The notes: generated by a model not told the origin, from the sequence alone. Positions 1 to 7,836 are shown, numbered from the stretch's first letter. The stretch: 8,303 bases of DNA from Candidatus Hydrogenedentota bacterium (GCA_903922535.1 CAIXUF010001235.1:1-8303); one strand, 5' to 3'. Numbers and translations: made by a program.

Positions 1-2076
1 GTGGCCGCGCCGGACAACCTGCGGCTGCAGACCGGTTCCCCCTGCATCGACACCGGCACGGCCAGCGGCGCGCCGGCGACGGACATCCTGGGGGTGCGCC
101 GCCCGCAGGGTGCGGGCGTGGACATGGGCGCGTACGAGTTCGTGCTCTCGGACACGACCCCGCCGGTCATTACGGCCTGCGCGGCCAACCAGACTATTCC
201 GGCCGACGCCTCCTGCCAGGCTCTTGTGCCGGACTTTACGGCGGACGTGGTCGCAACGGACAACGTCTCTACCGTCCTGACCATCACGCAGTTCCCGGCG
301 GAGGGCGCGGTCGCCGGAAGGGGAGACACGCCGGTGACGCTGACCGTAACCGACGGCGCGGGCAACCACACCGCCTCCATGGCAACGCTGACGGTGATGC
401 CGGACCTGTGCAGCGTGACGGTTCCCAACGCGACCGGTTTGACCCAGGCGGCGGCGCAGGCCGCAGCGGTTGCGGCCGGACTGACGGTTGGCTCGGTCAC
501 GACGGTGTGCAGCAACACGGTTACGGCGGGCAATGTCATCAGCCAGAGCCCTGCGGCGGCAGCAACGGCACCGTGTGGCAGCGCGGTTGACCTCGTGGTT
601 TCGGGCGGCCCCTGCATCAGTCTTGCCGTCACCTCCCCCAACGGCGGCGAGACATGGGCGCAGGGTGCCACGCAGACCATCACCTGGAATACGACCGGCG
701 TGACCGGCCTGGTGGCGGTGATTCTGAACGAGGACGGCACAGACATTCAGTGGCTTGGCGCGGCGTTGGCCTCGGCGGCACAATTCTCATGGACGATTCC
801 CGCGTCGCTGACGCCGGGCAGCGTGTACAGGATTCACCTGATCTCGGGCGACAACAATGCCATCGAGAGTTTGAGCAGCGTCCCATTTGCCATCGCATCC
901 AATACGAGTTTACCCGGAGGGACGTCGCTGGCCATCACTTCCCCGAACGGCGGGGAGACCTGGACCCGGGGCGAATACCATGTCATTACCTGGGACCAGA
1001 CCGGGGTGACCGGGTTCGTGGCCGTGCTGCTGAGCGACAACGGCGTGGACATCGACTGGCTGGGCGCGGCCCTGGCCTCGGCCGGTCAATTCTCCTGGAC
1101 CGTTCCCGCCTGGGTGACGCCGGGCAACGCATACAAGATTCACGTGATCTCCGGCGACAACAATGCGGTGGAAGACCTGAGTGACAACGCGTTCACCATC
1201 GCGTCCGGAGTATCGCCGCTCACGGTGACTTCGCCAAACGGCGGCGAACTGTGGATTCAGGGCGAGACCGAGACCGTCACGTGGAACCAGACCGGCGTGA
1301 CAGGCGCCGTGGCGATCATGCTGAACGACAACGGCACGGATATCTCCTGGCTGGGCGCGGTGGCCGCTTCGGCCGGGCAGTTCTCGTGGACGGTTCCCCC
1401 CTGGGTGACACCGGGCAGCGCGTACAAGATTCACGTGATTTCCGGTGACAACAACGCGATAGAGGATCTGAGCAACGCAACATTCAGTATTATCGCGCCT
1501 CCGTTGACGCTGAGCTCCCCGAACGGCGGGGAGACCTGGGCACAGGGCGAAACCCATACCATCACCTGGAACCAGACCGACTTGACCGGCGCGGTGGCAG
1601 TCATGTTGAACGTGGGCGGCGCGGACACGGCATGGCTGGGCGCGGCCGCCTCGGGGCAGTTCTCGTGGACGGTTCCGGCAACACTGACGCCGGGCAGCAA
1701 CTACAGGATTCACCTGATCTACGGCGATGAGAACCGGTTTGCGGACCAGAGCGACGGCACCTTCACCATCGCGGTGCCGGGCGATCTGCCCGCGCTTGCG
1801 GTCACCTCGCCCAACGGCGGCGAGACATGGACGGTGGGCCAACGCTGTGTTGTGACATGGACCGAGACCAATGTGACGGGCGCGGTGGCGGTCCTGCTGA
1901 ACGTGGACAGCCTGGACACGGTATGGCTCGGCGCGGCGGCGGCTTCGGCAGAACAGTTCTCCTGGACGGTCCCCTCCTGGGTGACACCGGCCAGCACCTG
2001 CAAGATCCACCTCATCTCCGGAGACAACAACGCGATAGAGGACATCAGCGACGGCACATTCACGATAGCGCCATAA
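1..2076 (+). CDS. Extracellular multidomain surface protein, C-terminal part (beta-helix end, HYR, PASTA-like, five Ig-like repeats); 5' partial
   Basis: The frame is open from the first base to a TAA at 2074-2076. The first codon (GTG) is probably internal, because residues 1-47 look like the closing turns of a right-handed beta-helix of the choice-of-anchor Q type (GSPCIDTGT, then GVRRPQG, then DMGAYEF), which normally follows several hundred residues. Residues 51-134 read as a HYR domain (TPPVI, DNVS, FPAEGAVAGRGDTPVTLTVTDGAGN). Residues 138-201 are PASTA-like (VPNATGLT...AAAQAAAVAAGL...ISQSPAA). Residues 207-691 are five repeats of about 97 residues, each opening with SPNGGE(T/L)W and carrying GVTG-AV, WLGAA, QFSWTVP and (Y)KIHLISGDNNAIEDLS blocks. 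These resemble the KRE9/KNH-like Ig family of surface proteins. No C-terminal sorting tail or transmembrane helix is visible. A role in adhesion or polysaccharide contact is inferred, and no catalytic residues are evident. The repeat architecture is certain; the domain names are recalled family resemblances. Confidence 0.9.
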   Translation: MAAPDNLRLQTGSPCIDTGTASGAPATDILGVRRPQGAGVDMGAYEFVLSDTTPPVITACAANQTIPADASCQALVPDFTADVVATDNVSTVLTITQFPAEGAVAGRGDTPVTLTVTDGAGNHTASMATLTVMPDLCSVTVPNATGLTQAAAQAAAVAAGLTVGSVTTVCSNTVTAGNVISQSPAAAATAPCGSAVDLVVSGGPCISLAVTSPNGGETWAQGATQTITWNTTGVTGLVAVILNEDGTDIQWLGAALASAAQFSWTIPASLTPGSVYRIHLISGDNNAIESLSSVPFAIASNTSLPGGTSLAITSPNGGETWTRGEYHVITWDQTGVTGFVAVLLSDNGVDIDWLGAALASAGQFSWTVPAWVTPGNAYKIHVISGDNNAVEDLSDNAFTIASGVSPLTVTSPNGGELWIQGETETVTWNQTGVTGAVAIMLNDNGTDISWLGAVAASAGQFSWTVPPWVTPGSAYKIHVISGDNNAIEDLSNATFSIIAPPLTLSSPNGGETWAQGETHTITWNQTDLTGAVAVMLNVGGADTAWLGAAASGQFSWTVPATLTPGSNYRIHLIYGDENRFADQSDGTFTIAVPGDLPALAVTSPNGGETWTVGQRCVVTWTETNVTGAVAVLLNVDSLDTVWLGAAAASAEQFSWTVPSWVTPASTCKIHLISGDNNAIEDISDGTFTIAP
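634..2073 (+). repeat. Five tandem in-frame Ig-like repeats (SPNGGETW units)
   Basis: The SPNGG motif begins at residues 212, 314, 411, 506 and 603 (nucleotides 634, 940, 1231, 1516 and 1807), giving periods of 102, 97, 95 and 97 residues. Each unit ends in a strand such as FTIA before a short linker. Unit 4 is the most divergent near its end (IYGDENRFADQS) and lacks two residues in the WLGAAASGQFSW segment. Unit 5 alone has two cysteines, C616 and C667, where the other units have Thr/Val-type and Tyr/Ala-type residues. These could form a disulfide that closes the terminal domain. Confidence 0.9.
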
Positions 2077-2233
2077 TCCGCATATTTCACCCCGCCATTG
2101 CGCGCCTCAGATCGTTGTTGCGGGCGAATCGCGGCAGAAAGTCCAGTGGTGACGGGGTTGCTGTCGAGTCGTCCCCGGCGCTGACAACACCGACAGCGGC
2201 GCGAAGACGCCGCATTTGAATTCCACCTCCGGG
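1915..2233 (+). repeat. Left arm of a 319-bp inverted repeat (gene 3' end plus conserved 3' flank)
   Basis: This segment matches the reverse complement of 7983-8301 without a gap by hand alignment. I counted about 14 mismatches in the 162 coding bases up to the TAA, 11 of them at third codon positions. I counted about 32 mismatches in the 157 bases after it. The match fades after the GGG at 2231-2233. It continues past the stop codon into sequence with no supported gene, so what was duplicated was a gene together with its downstream region, not just a protein domain. Confidence 0.9.
2196..2217 (+). terminator. Candidate terminator hairpin of the first gene (conserved in its paralogue)
   Basis: GCGGCG (2196-2201) pairs with CGCCGC (2208-2213) across a six-base loop, followed by ATTT. 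The T tract is short, so intrinsic termination is uncertain. Support comes from the matching position in the second copy, which also forms a perfect hairpin before TTTT, using the same 3' arm but a shifted 5' arm. Confidence 0.45.
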
Positions 2234-2399
2234 TCCCCGGCGGGGAAGGACGACGCCGCCCGACAAGGCAGTTTCACCCCGTTGGTGCCTGAAACAATTC
2301 CCATCAACCTTGTCTTTGACGGGCACCCAGGCCGCACAATCTTCAAATGCAGGCCATTCGGGCATTTTCTTGATCCGGCGATTAAGGCACCCATCCCAT

Positions 2400-2427
2400 T
2401 TGTCACATGCGTCCCATTCCGTATACT
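2400..2427 (+). promoter_or_regulatory. Sigma70-type promoter for the rhamnosidase operon
   Basis: TTGTCA at 2400-2405 matches the -35 consensus TTGACA at five of six bases. TATACT at 2422-2427 matches TATAAT at five of six. The spacer is 16 bases. Transcription would begin near 2434, giving a leader of roughly 38 bases to the ATG at 2472. It is the best promoter-like sequence I found ahead of this operon. No operator palindrome overlaps it. Confidence 0.55.
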
Positions 2428-2471
2428 GTGTGCGGTAACGCCCCGGCACAATCACCATGGGAAACCGCATC

Positions 2472-5126
2472 ATGACTGAAACGACACAGCGATCCGTCCT
2501 GCCGATGTTCCTGACCTTAATGACTGCGTTTATTTCAGTTCTCCCCGCTCCTGCCGCGCCGGTGCCCGCTGAGGCGCTGGCGCATGCGGATGACCACACC
2601 TTCGGCTATTACCCCCACGGGTGGCGGCGCGACGAGAAGGACCCTGTCATCCGCTATGCAGTGCAGACCAACTGTTACGCAATGCTGGTGGACGCGTCGA
2701 ACGGACGCGTCACGCGGCTGGGGCCGCTGCGTCCGCCCGAGGGGGCCGTGCAGGCCGCGATGCAGGGAAATGACCTGCTGAACGCGCTACCCAGCGCCGA
2801 ACTCGACCTGGCCGTCATCTGGAACGGCCACGCTTTTCCGATGGTCTCCGGCGCGGGCACGCCGGACCAGATGCGCCTGCAGCATGTGGGCAAATACCTG
2901 CAACAGTTTCAGTTTCCGGTGACGCAGATTGGCGGGCAGGCGTCCGGCGCGGGGCTGGAAGGCGCGAGCGCCTGGATTGACGGGTACTGCTGGCCCGATC
3001 GGATGTCCTTGGAGGCCAAGTTCTCCTGGCGTGAAATTCCGGCCTTGCCCCTGTCAGAACGGAAAGATGTGAAACTGGCGGCGTTGCTCAAGGTTCCCGA
3101 CACCTATTCCATTGTCGAAGTGCTTGGTGACGACGACACCTGGCAGCCCGTTCAAGACAAAAACGACCGCGCGATCCTGATGCGCAACGAGCAGGGCGAG
3201 GGCATCGCCATTGTGTGCGTTTCCGGTGCGGGACAGCACGTGCGGCGGAACGAGGATGGGCGCTTGATCCTGGAGACCGACCCGTTCACGTTTCGCGCGC
3301 CGGCGCAGCAAAGCTTCGCCTGCGTGGTGGTTCCCGCCGCCGATGTGCGCGCCGCCACATTGCGCGAGGCGCGGCAGATGGCCACGGGCATAAGCGGCGA
3401 GCTCCGCGTCAGCGCCGAGGGCATGGCCCCCTACACCGGTCCGTTGCCCACGGCCTACGATCCCGTGCGGGGCTGGTGGCAGGTGCTGCTCGGCGACAAC
3501 AACGATCTGAACACGATGGAGCAGGTGCGGGTGGCCGTGAACAACAGCGCCGCCGCAGCGGCCACGGTCCGGCTCAGTTTCGCCAAGGCCGGCGGCGGCT
3601 TTCCCATCACGGGAATGTCGCCCGTGCTGCGCGACAGTGAGGGCTGGCCGCTGGGCCTGCCCGTGCAGATCTCCAAGAACTGGCACACCACGCCGTGCTG
3701 GTTTCACGGGCTCACCATGATGGACGCGGCCCCCGGCGCGCCGCTCGATTTCGAGTTCGATCTGGCCTATGGCTTCTGGGGCGGCGTGCCCGCCGTGTCG
3801 CACGCGCAACTGTGTCTGGTCGGCTACGGCGGCAACCAGTTGTGGGACGAAATGGCCATCGGCTCCTTCGGCGAGAGCATCACCTACGACCCCGACGTGA
3901 ACCTGACCCGCTCCATGGTGGACGACATCCGCCCGCTCATGGTCTGGGGCATGGGCGACAAGGCCAAGACGCAATGGAGCTGGACGCACAACGTCGGCGG
4001 CTGCGACTTCCTGACGCTGTTCCTCAAGGACCAGCCCAAGCGCCAGTTTCTGCGTCGACAGAAGACGCTCTACAGCAGCTACGGTCCCGTCCTTTCCGAC
4101 GTGAGCTATGCGGGCGAGACGCCCGACGGCGCCATCCAGTCCTGCGTGCGCACCCAGACGTGGCGTGTGGACGACCATGTGCGCGCGCTGTACACGCTGC
4201 GCTACCGCGTGGCAAAACAGGTGCAGGACATCGACCGGATCGCCTTTTTCCAACTCGGCGCGGACCGCTACAACGACATCTCCTTCCGACGCATTGCACG
4301 CGGGTCCATCAAGGGGCTCGATGAGAGCTGGGAGCCCAAGAAAGGCGGCCACAGCTACAGCCGGCGCGGTGAAGCGCTGGGCGGTGCGTTTCCCTGGATT
4401 GGAATGTACGAGATAAACAAAGACACCCCGCGACCCTTCCCGCCCAATGACCAGGGCGCGCTCGGCGACAAGGCGTTCATCGTCCGTGACTGGAAGGCCA
4501 AACTGGGCGGCAGGGACTGCCCCGTGCCCTGCTATTCCGTCTACGGCAGCAAGGACGGCTGGGATGGCGCGCTGGTTGAGTTGTCCCCGCCGAAGGATCT
4601 GGATCGCCTCGAATCCGGTGACTACGTCGAGGCCACCATCGAGTTCCTCGTGCTGCCGCAGCGGGCCGACGACTACTACGGTCCCAACCAGAACATGATC
4701 GCCGCGCTGAAGACCCATGCGGAGCCCTGGGCACTGACCCTTCGCGAGGCCGTCGGCGCGAATGTCTCCATCGAGGCCGCCGTCGGCAAGGTCGAACAGA
4801 CCTGGCCCGTGCGCGTTGCGGCGGACCAGGGGGAACAGGCGGAATTCAGCGTCACCGGCGGGGTCGGCTACACGCCGATCACGATCCGCGGGGCGCGCGC
4901 CAACCGCGGTTTTACACTCTATTCCAAGAACGATGACGGCACGCTGGCAGCGGTGGACCAGTCCTCCAAGGCGGGCCGCGACTGGTGGCAGGCCGATTTC
5001 GACACGGCATCGCAGACCTGGAACATCACGTACACCCTTCCCCTCGACACACCCGGCGACGCGCGCACCGCGCACCGCTTTGTGTGGCGGATGGATGAAC
5101 CGGCACAGCGAAAGGCGGAGCAATGA
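2472..5126 (+). CDS. Large secreted protein of unrecognised family, first gene of the rhamnosidase operon
   Basis: The protein is 884 residues from the ATG at 2472. An ATG at 2457 in the same frame would add five residues (MGNRI), but it has no Shine-Dalgarno sequence, whereas 2472 has GGGA (2459-2462) nine bases upstream. Residues 1 to about 30 form a Sec signal peptide: R7, a hydrophobic stretch PMFLTLMTAFISVLP, then Ala/Pro with possible cleavage after A28-A29 or A37. The mature part is hydrophilic, rich in Trp, Tyr and Asp, has no further membrane span, and reads as mostly beta-strand. The most family-like block is GGNQLWDEMAIGSFGES (453-469) followed by TYDPD; another runs from about 525 to 580 (RRQKTLYSSYGP, then DDHVRALYTLRYRV). 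I do not recognise a catalytic motif or named domain. The stop overlaps the next start (ATGA), so it is probably co-translated with the GH78 enzyme. This suggests a carbohydrate-binding, lyase or hydrolase role, but that is inference only. Confidence 0.9.
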   Translation: MTETTQRSVLPMFLTLMTAFISVLPAPAAPVPAEALAHADDHTFGYYPHGWRRDEKDPVIRYAVQTNCYAMLVDASNGRVTRLGPLRPPEGAVQAAMQGNDLLNALPSAELDLAVIWNGHAFPMVSGAGTPDQMRLQHVGKYLQQFQFPVTQIGGQASGAGLEGASAWIDGYCWPDRMSLEAKFSWREIPALPLSERKDVKLAALLKVPDTYSIVEVLGDDDTWQPVQDKNDRAILMRNEQGEGIAIVCVSGAGQHVRRNEDGRLILETDPFTFRAPAQQSFACVVVPAADVRAATLREARQMATGISGELRVSAEGMAPYTGPLPTAYDPVRGWWQVLLGDNNDLNTMEQVRVAVNNSAAAAATVRLSFAKAGGGFPITGMSPVLRDSEGWPLGLPVQISKNWHTTPCWFHGLTMMDAAPGAPLDFEFDLAYGFWGGVPAVSHAQLCLVGYGGNQLWDEMAIGSFGESITYDPDVNLTRSMVDDIRPLMVWGMGDKAKTQWSWTHNVGGCDFLTLFLKDQPKRQFLRRQKTLYSSYGPVLSDVSYAGETPDGAIQSCVRTQTWRVDDHVRALYTLRYRVAKQVQDIDRIAFFQLGADRYNDISFRRIARGSIKGLDESWEPKKGGHSYSRRGEALGGAFPWIGMYEINKDTPRPFPPNDQGALGDKAFIVRDWKAKLGGRDCPVPCYSVYGSKDGWDGALVELSPPKDLDRLESGDYVEATIEFLVLPQRADDYYGPNQNMIAALKTHAEPWALTLREAVGANVSIEAAVGKVEQTWPVRVAADQGEQAEFSVTGGVGYTPITIRGARANRGFTLYSKNDDGTLAAVDQSSKAGRDWWQADFDTASQTWNITYTLPLDTPGDARTAHRFVWRMDEPAQRKAEQ
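5111..5125 (+). promoter_or_regulatory. Ribosome binding site and ATGA translational coupling
   Basis: AAAGG at 5111-5115 lies seven bases before the ATG at 5123, with a second GGAG at 5117-5120 very close to it. The ATG shares the ATGA tetranucleotide with the TGA of the upstream gene (5124-5126). This fixes the start of the downstream gene, since its signal peptide begins there, and implies coupled translation. Confidence 0.7.
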
Positions 5127-7495
5127 GAGGCTTTCTATTCCTTACCCTCCTCGGATGCGCGGCATGTTCCGGCATGGCCCGGGCGGCGGACGCCCCCCCG
5201 CTGGGGCAGCCCATGTGGTGTCCTAAAGTCAAGGCGGACGACGCGGACTATCACGTCGCGTTCCGCGGCGGCTTTGAACTGGCCAAAGACACGGAACTTG
5301 ATCTCCGCTTCCTCGGCTGTTCGTGGTTTGTGCTGTCCATGGACGGCGACTACCTGTCCGAAGGCCCCGCCCGCTTTCCCATTGATCACCCCGAATACCA
5401 GAGCGCTCGCCTGAAGCTTGGCGCGGGCAAACACGTGCTCGCCGCGCAGGTGCACTGCGAGGGCGTTTCCACGCGCATGCTGGAGAATCTTCCGCCCTTC
5501 TTCCAGTGCGCGCTTGCAGACGGCGGCAGAGAGATTCCGGTCCGTTGGAAATGCAGCCGCATCGGCGGCTATGCCGAAAAGCTGCGCCGCGTCAACGAGC
5601 AGTTCGGCTGGATCGAATGGTGCGACACGCGCCAGGTGCCCGCCGGCTGGAAGATGCCCCCCTATGACGATGCGCCCTGGGCCGGCCCCGTGCCGCAGAA
5701 GATCGCGCTGGGCGAACTGAAGCCGCTGAGCACCGCAGAGCTGCACCCCATCACGCACAAACTCGCCGCGATGGAGACGGGGCCGCTGGCCGAAGTGTAC
5801 GGCTATGAGAAGGACAACCCCTCCGCGCGCTTCTTCCTGCGCGACCTGGTCTGCGGCGAGCTGCCGGCGCAGGGCGAATGGCGCCGTTATGACTTGGGCC
5901 GGGTGCGGCTGGGCCGCCCCCGCTTCACGCTCGACCTTCCGGCGGGGGCTGTCGTCGAGTTTGCCTACAGCGAGACGCTTAGCCACGGCCGTGTGTCGCC
6001 CTGGATCACACTGTCCGCGAGCGACTCGTGCAACCTGGATCACTTCGTTGCCCGCGGCGGCATGCAGGAATTTTTCCCCCTCGCGCCCAGGGGCGGCCGC
6101 TACATGGAAATCCACGTGATTGCGCCGCCGACCGCGATCCGCTTTGTCCAGGAAAATTACATGGAACGCTGCTATTACGGCGTGCCCGAGGGCGCATTCA
6201 GCAGCGGCGACGCGCTGCTTGACCGTATCTGGATGACCGGTGTCGAGACCCACCGCGCCTGCGCCGAGGATTCCCTGATCGACAACCCCACGCGCGAGCG
6301 CGGCCAGTGGGCGGGTGATGTGGTGTCGGTGGGCATGAACATTGCGGCCGTGGCCTACACCGACCTGCGCCTGTGCCGGCGCGGACTGGTGCAGTGCGCC
6401 CAGTGCGCCCGCAAAGACGGACTCATCTCCGGCCTGTGCCCCGGCGGCGGCTCCTACCTCACCACCTACGCCGCGCAGTGGGTGAGCGCCTGCATCCACT
6501 ATTGGGAACTGACGGGCGACCGCACACTGCTCGAAGCGCTGTTTCCCGCAGCGGAGAAGAACTTCGACGCGTTCCGCGGGGCGCTGGGCAAAGAGGGCCT
6601 AAGCGGCGACCTCGGCTGGGGCTTTGTCGACTGGGGCTATGTGCCCAATGACGGCAAGTCCGACATGGCCGTCAACCTGCACTACTACGCCGCCCTGCGC
6701 GACATGATCCGGTGGTGTGAGGCGCTGGGCAAGAAAGACCGGGCGGAAGAGTACACCCAACAGGCCAACGGGATGAAGACCCTGCTGGACGCATGGTTCG
6801 CGGCACAGCAGGAAGACGGCAGGCCGCAGTGGGACAAGATCGGCTATCACCGCGCCGTGCTCGGGCTGCGGCTCGGTTTCTTCACGGGCGATGGGGAAAA
6901 GGACTGCGTCGAATACATCAAGCGGCACATGCTCGACTGCTTCCCCAACGAGCCGGACGCGCCGCGCCTGAGCGATCCGGCGGCGGCGCAGCCCCGGTTG
7001 ATCACGCCCTACTTCGCGCACTACGCCATGCCCGAACTCATCGCGCGCGGCGAGATGGACTTTGTGCTGGACCAGTACCGCAAGTGCTGGGGATGGATGC
7101 TGGAGGAGGACCGGACCACTTGGATTGAGGTGTTCGACACCCGCTGGAGCCACTGCCACCAATGGGCGGGATGCCCCACCTGGCAGCTCACCCGGTATGC
7201 CCTGGGCCTGACCCCCCGGTTTGACCTGGGTCCAAACTGCTTCGAGTGGACGCTGAATCCCGGCAGCCTCAGCCATGCCTCCGGCAGGGTTCCCCTTCCG
7301 GGCAGGGATGACGGGTTGACAATAGGCGTTGAATGGAGCGCCACCCCTGACGGGATCATGCCCTTCACCGCCGAGACACCCCTGGCGATTACCCTGCTGG
7401 TGAAAACTCCCGCGGAAACCCGGCGCATCGGGGTGTCGGGAAAGCAGACGTTTGTCTTTGCGAAAGGCCCCTCCGGATGGGAACTGCGTTCGTAG
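5123..7495 (+). CDS. Secreted GH78-type alpha-L-rhamnosidase-like glycoside hydrolase
   Basis: The protein is 790 residues, within the usual GH78 range. It probably releases terminal alpha-L-rhamnose from polysaccharides or glycosides outside the cytoplasm by the family's inverting mechanism. The N-terminus (MRGFLFLTLLGCAACSGMARA) is an export signal: ARA at 19-21 fits signal peptidase I, but LLGC at 9-12 could be a lipobox, so a lipoprotein is possible. Residues from about 25 to 370 are beta-sandwich-like. The six-hairpin (alpha/alpha)6 domain follows and contains DNPTRERGQWAGD at 387-399. D387, E392 and D399 align with the acidic triad of the DCPxRxER-type motif of characterised GH78 enzymes. 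E669 in TTWIEVFDTRWSHCHQW fits the catalytic glutamate near the C-terminus. A C-terminal beta-domain (about 695-790) ends the protein. The Cys usual after the first Asp is Asn (N388). The substrate could be another deoxy-sugar glycoside, since GH78-like proteins are diverse. It forms an operon with the preceding gene by an ATGA overlap. Confidence 0.88.
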   Translation: MRGFLFLTLLGCAACSGMARAADAPPLGQPMWCPKVKADDADYHVAFRGGFELAKDTELDLRFLGCSWFVLSMDGDYLSEGPARFPIDHPEYQSARLKLGAGKHVLAAQVHCEGVSTRMLENLPPFFQCALADGGREIPVRWKCSRIGGYAEKLRRVNEQFGWIEWCDTRQVPAGWKMPPYDDAPWAGPVPQKIALGELKPLSTAELHPITHKLAAMETGPLAEVYGYEKDNPSARFFLRDLVCGELPAQGEWRRYDLGRVRLGRPRFTLDLPAGAVVEFAYSETLSHGRVSPWITLSASDSCNLDHFVARGGMQEFFPLAPRGGRYMEIHVIAPPTAIRFVQENYMERCYYGVPEGAFSSGDALLDRIWMTGVETHRACAEDSLIDNPTRERGQWAGDVVSVGMNIAAVAYTDLRLCRRGLVQCAQCARKDGLISGLCPGGGSYLTTYAAQWVSACIHYWELTGDRTLLEALFPAAEKNFDAFRGALGKEGLSGDLGWGFVDWGYVPNDGKSDMAVNLHYYAALRDMIRWCEALGKKDRAEEYTQQANGMKTLLDAWFAAQQEDGRPQWDKIGYHRAVLGLRLGFFTGDGEKDCVEYIKRHMLDCFPNEPDAPRLSDPAAAQPRLITPYFAHYAMPELIARGEMDFVLDQYRKCWGWMLEEDRTTWIEVFDTRWSHCHQWAGCPTWQLTRYALGLTPRFDLGPNCFEWTLNPGSLSHASGRVPLPGRDDGLTIGVEWSATPDGIMPFTAETPLAITLLVKTPAETRRIGVSGKQTFVFAKGPSGWELRS

Positions 7496-7594
7496 CGCCG
7501 TGTTTCAGCAAGACGAGGCAATGCCGGAAAATGCCATGCGCCCAACGTGCCGCGACGGCCATTTTGGAAAAACATGCCCTCTTTCTCCGGCTGT

Positions 7595-7645
7595 TCAGGG
7601 GGACATCTGCCCGAGGGGCGGGCAGGGCCAGCAGGTTCCCCCTGA
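7595..7645. repeat. Compound hairpin downstream of the rhamnosidase operon
   Basis: TCAGGGGGA (7595-7603) pairs with TCCCCCTGA (7637-7645). Inside it CTGCCCG (7607-7613) pairs with CGGGCAG (7619-7625) over a five-base loop. The structure begins 100 bases after the operon stop and may end transcription or protect the mRNA 3' end. There is no T tract, so it is not a standard intrinsic terminator. Confidence 0.5.
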
Positions 7646-7836
7646 CAGGAGGCGGACCCGCGGCGGACGTTTCGCCTATACTCCCCGCATCACCCCTTTC
7701 CGGGAACGGTGCCGGTCACAGGGGTTTCAGCGCCATGCACCAATCGCCGGTATCGGACTGACTGATCGTCAAACAAGCTGTACGCCACGGGGGTTGCGAT
7801 CAGTGTGAAAAGGAGTGAGAGCGTCTGGCCGTCATC

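Larger units (their letters stand above)
2077..2471. other. Intergenic region: conserved 3' flank, then promoter for the next operon
   Basis: I see no convincing gene in this stretch. Bases 2077-2233 belong to the duplicated 3' flank of the upstream gene and contain a hairpin at 2196-2213. A short GC hairpin, TCCCC-GGC-GGGGA, follows at 2234-2246. A weak six-base-pair stem AAATGC/GCATTT lies at 2345-2350 and 2362-2367 and runs into TTTTCTT. The last 70 bases hold the promoter and leader of the next gene. Base composition is clearly less GC-rich than in the coding regions. Confidence 0.7.

Noticed and set aside
910..2010. Long minus-strand open frame of 366 codons opposite the Ig repeats
   Set aside because: It mirrors the tandem repeats of the plus strand and is explained by the strong GC codon bias and repetition there. 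The plus-strand frame shows clear family motifs.
2087..2454. Minus-strand open frame antisense to the gap before the operon
   Set aside because: Third-position GC from about 2260 to 2450 is near 57% by hand count, much lower than in the real genes. Its part shared with the second copy shows no codon-position bias in substitutions. It also covers the promoter and leader of the plus-strand operon.
2457..2471. ATG at 2457 as the start of the first operon gene
   Set aside because: No Shine-Dalgarno sequence precedes it, while the ATG at 2472 has GGGA at suitable distance. The signal peptide works from either start, so the choice is likely but not certain.
3054..5123. Long minus-strand open frame of 689 codons opposite the first operon gene
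   Set aside because: This is a typical antisense open frame of a GC-rich gene. The translation is low-complexity, rich in Arg, Gly, His and Val, while the plus-strand frame has a signal peptide and coupled downstream gene.
7677..7682. TATACT as a promoter for a small RNA over the nested palindrome
   Set aside because: No -35-like hexamer lies 15-19 bases upstream (GC-rich there). TATACT also occurs by chance at 8132-8137 inside the 3' flank. I kept it only as a note.
7452..7808. Plus-strand open frames after the rhamnosidase
   Set aside because: They begin inside the rhamnosidase coding region or without a ribosome binding site. Their translations are Arg/Pro/Gln-rich with no recognisable motif.
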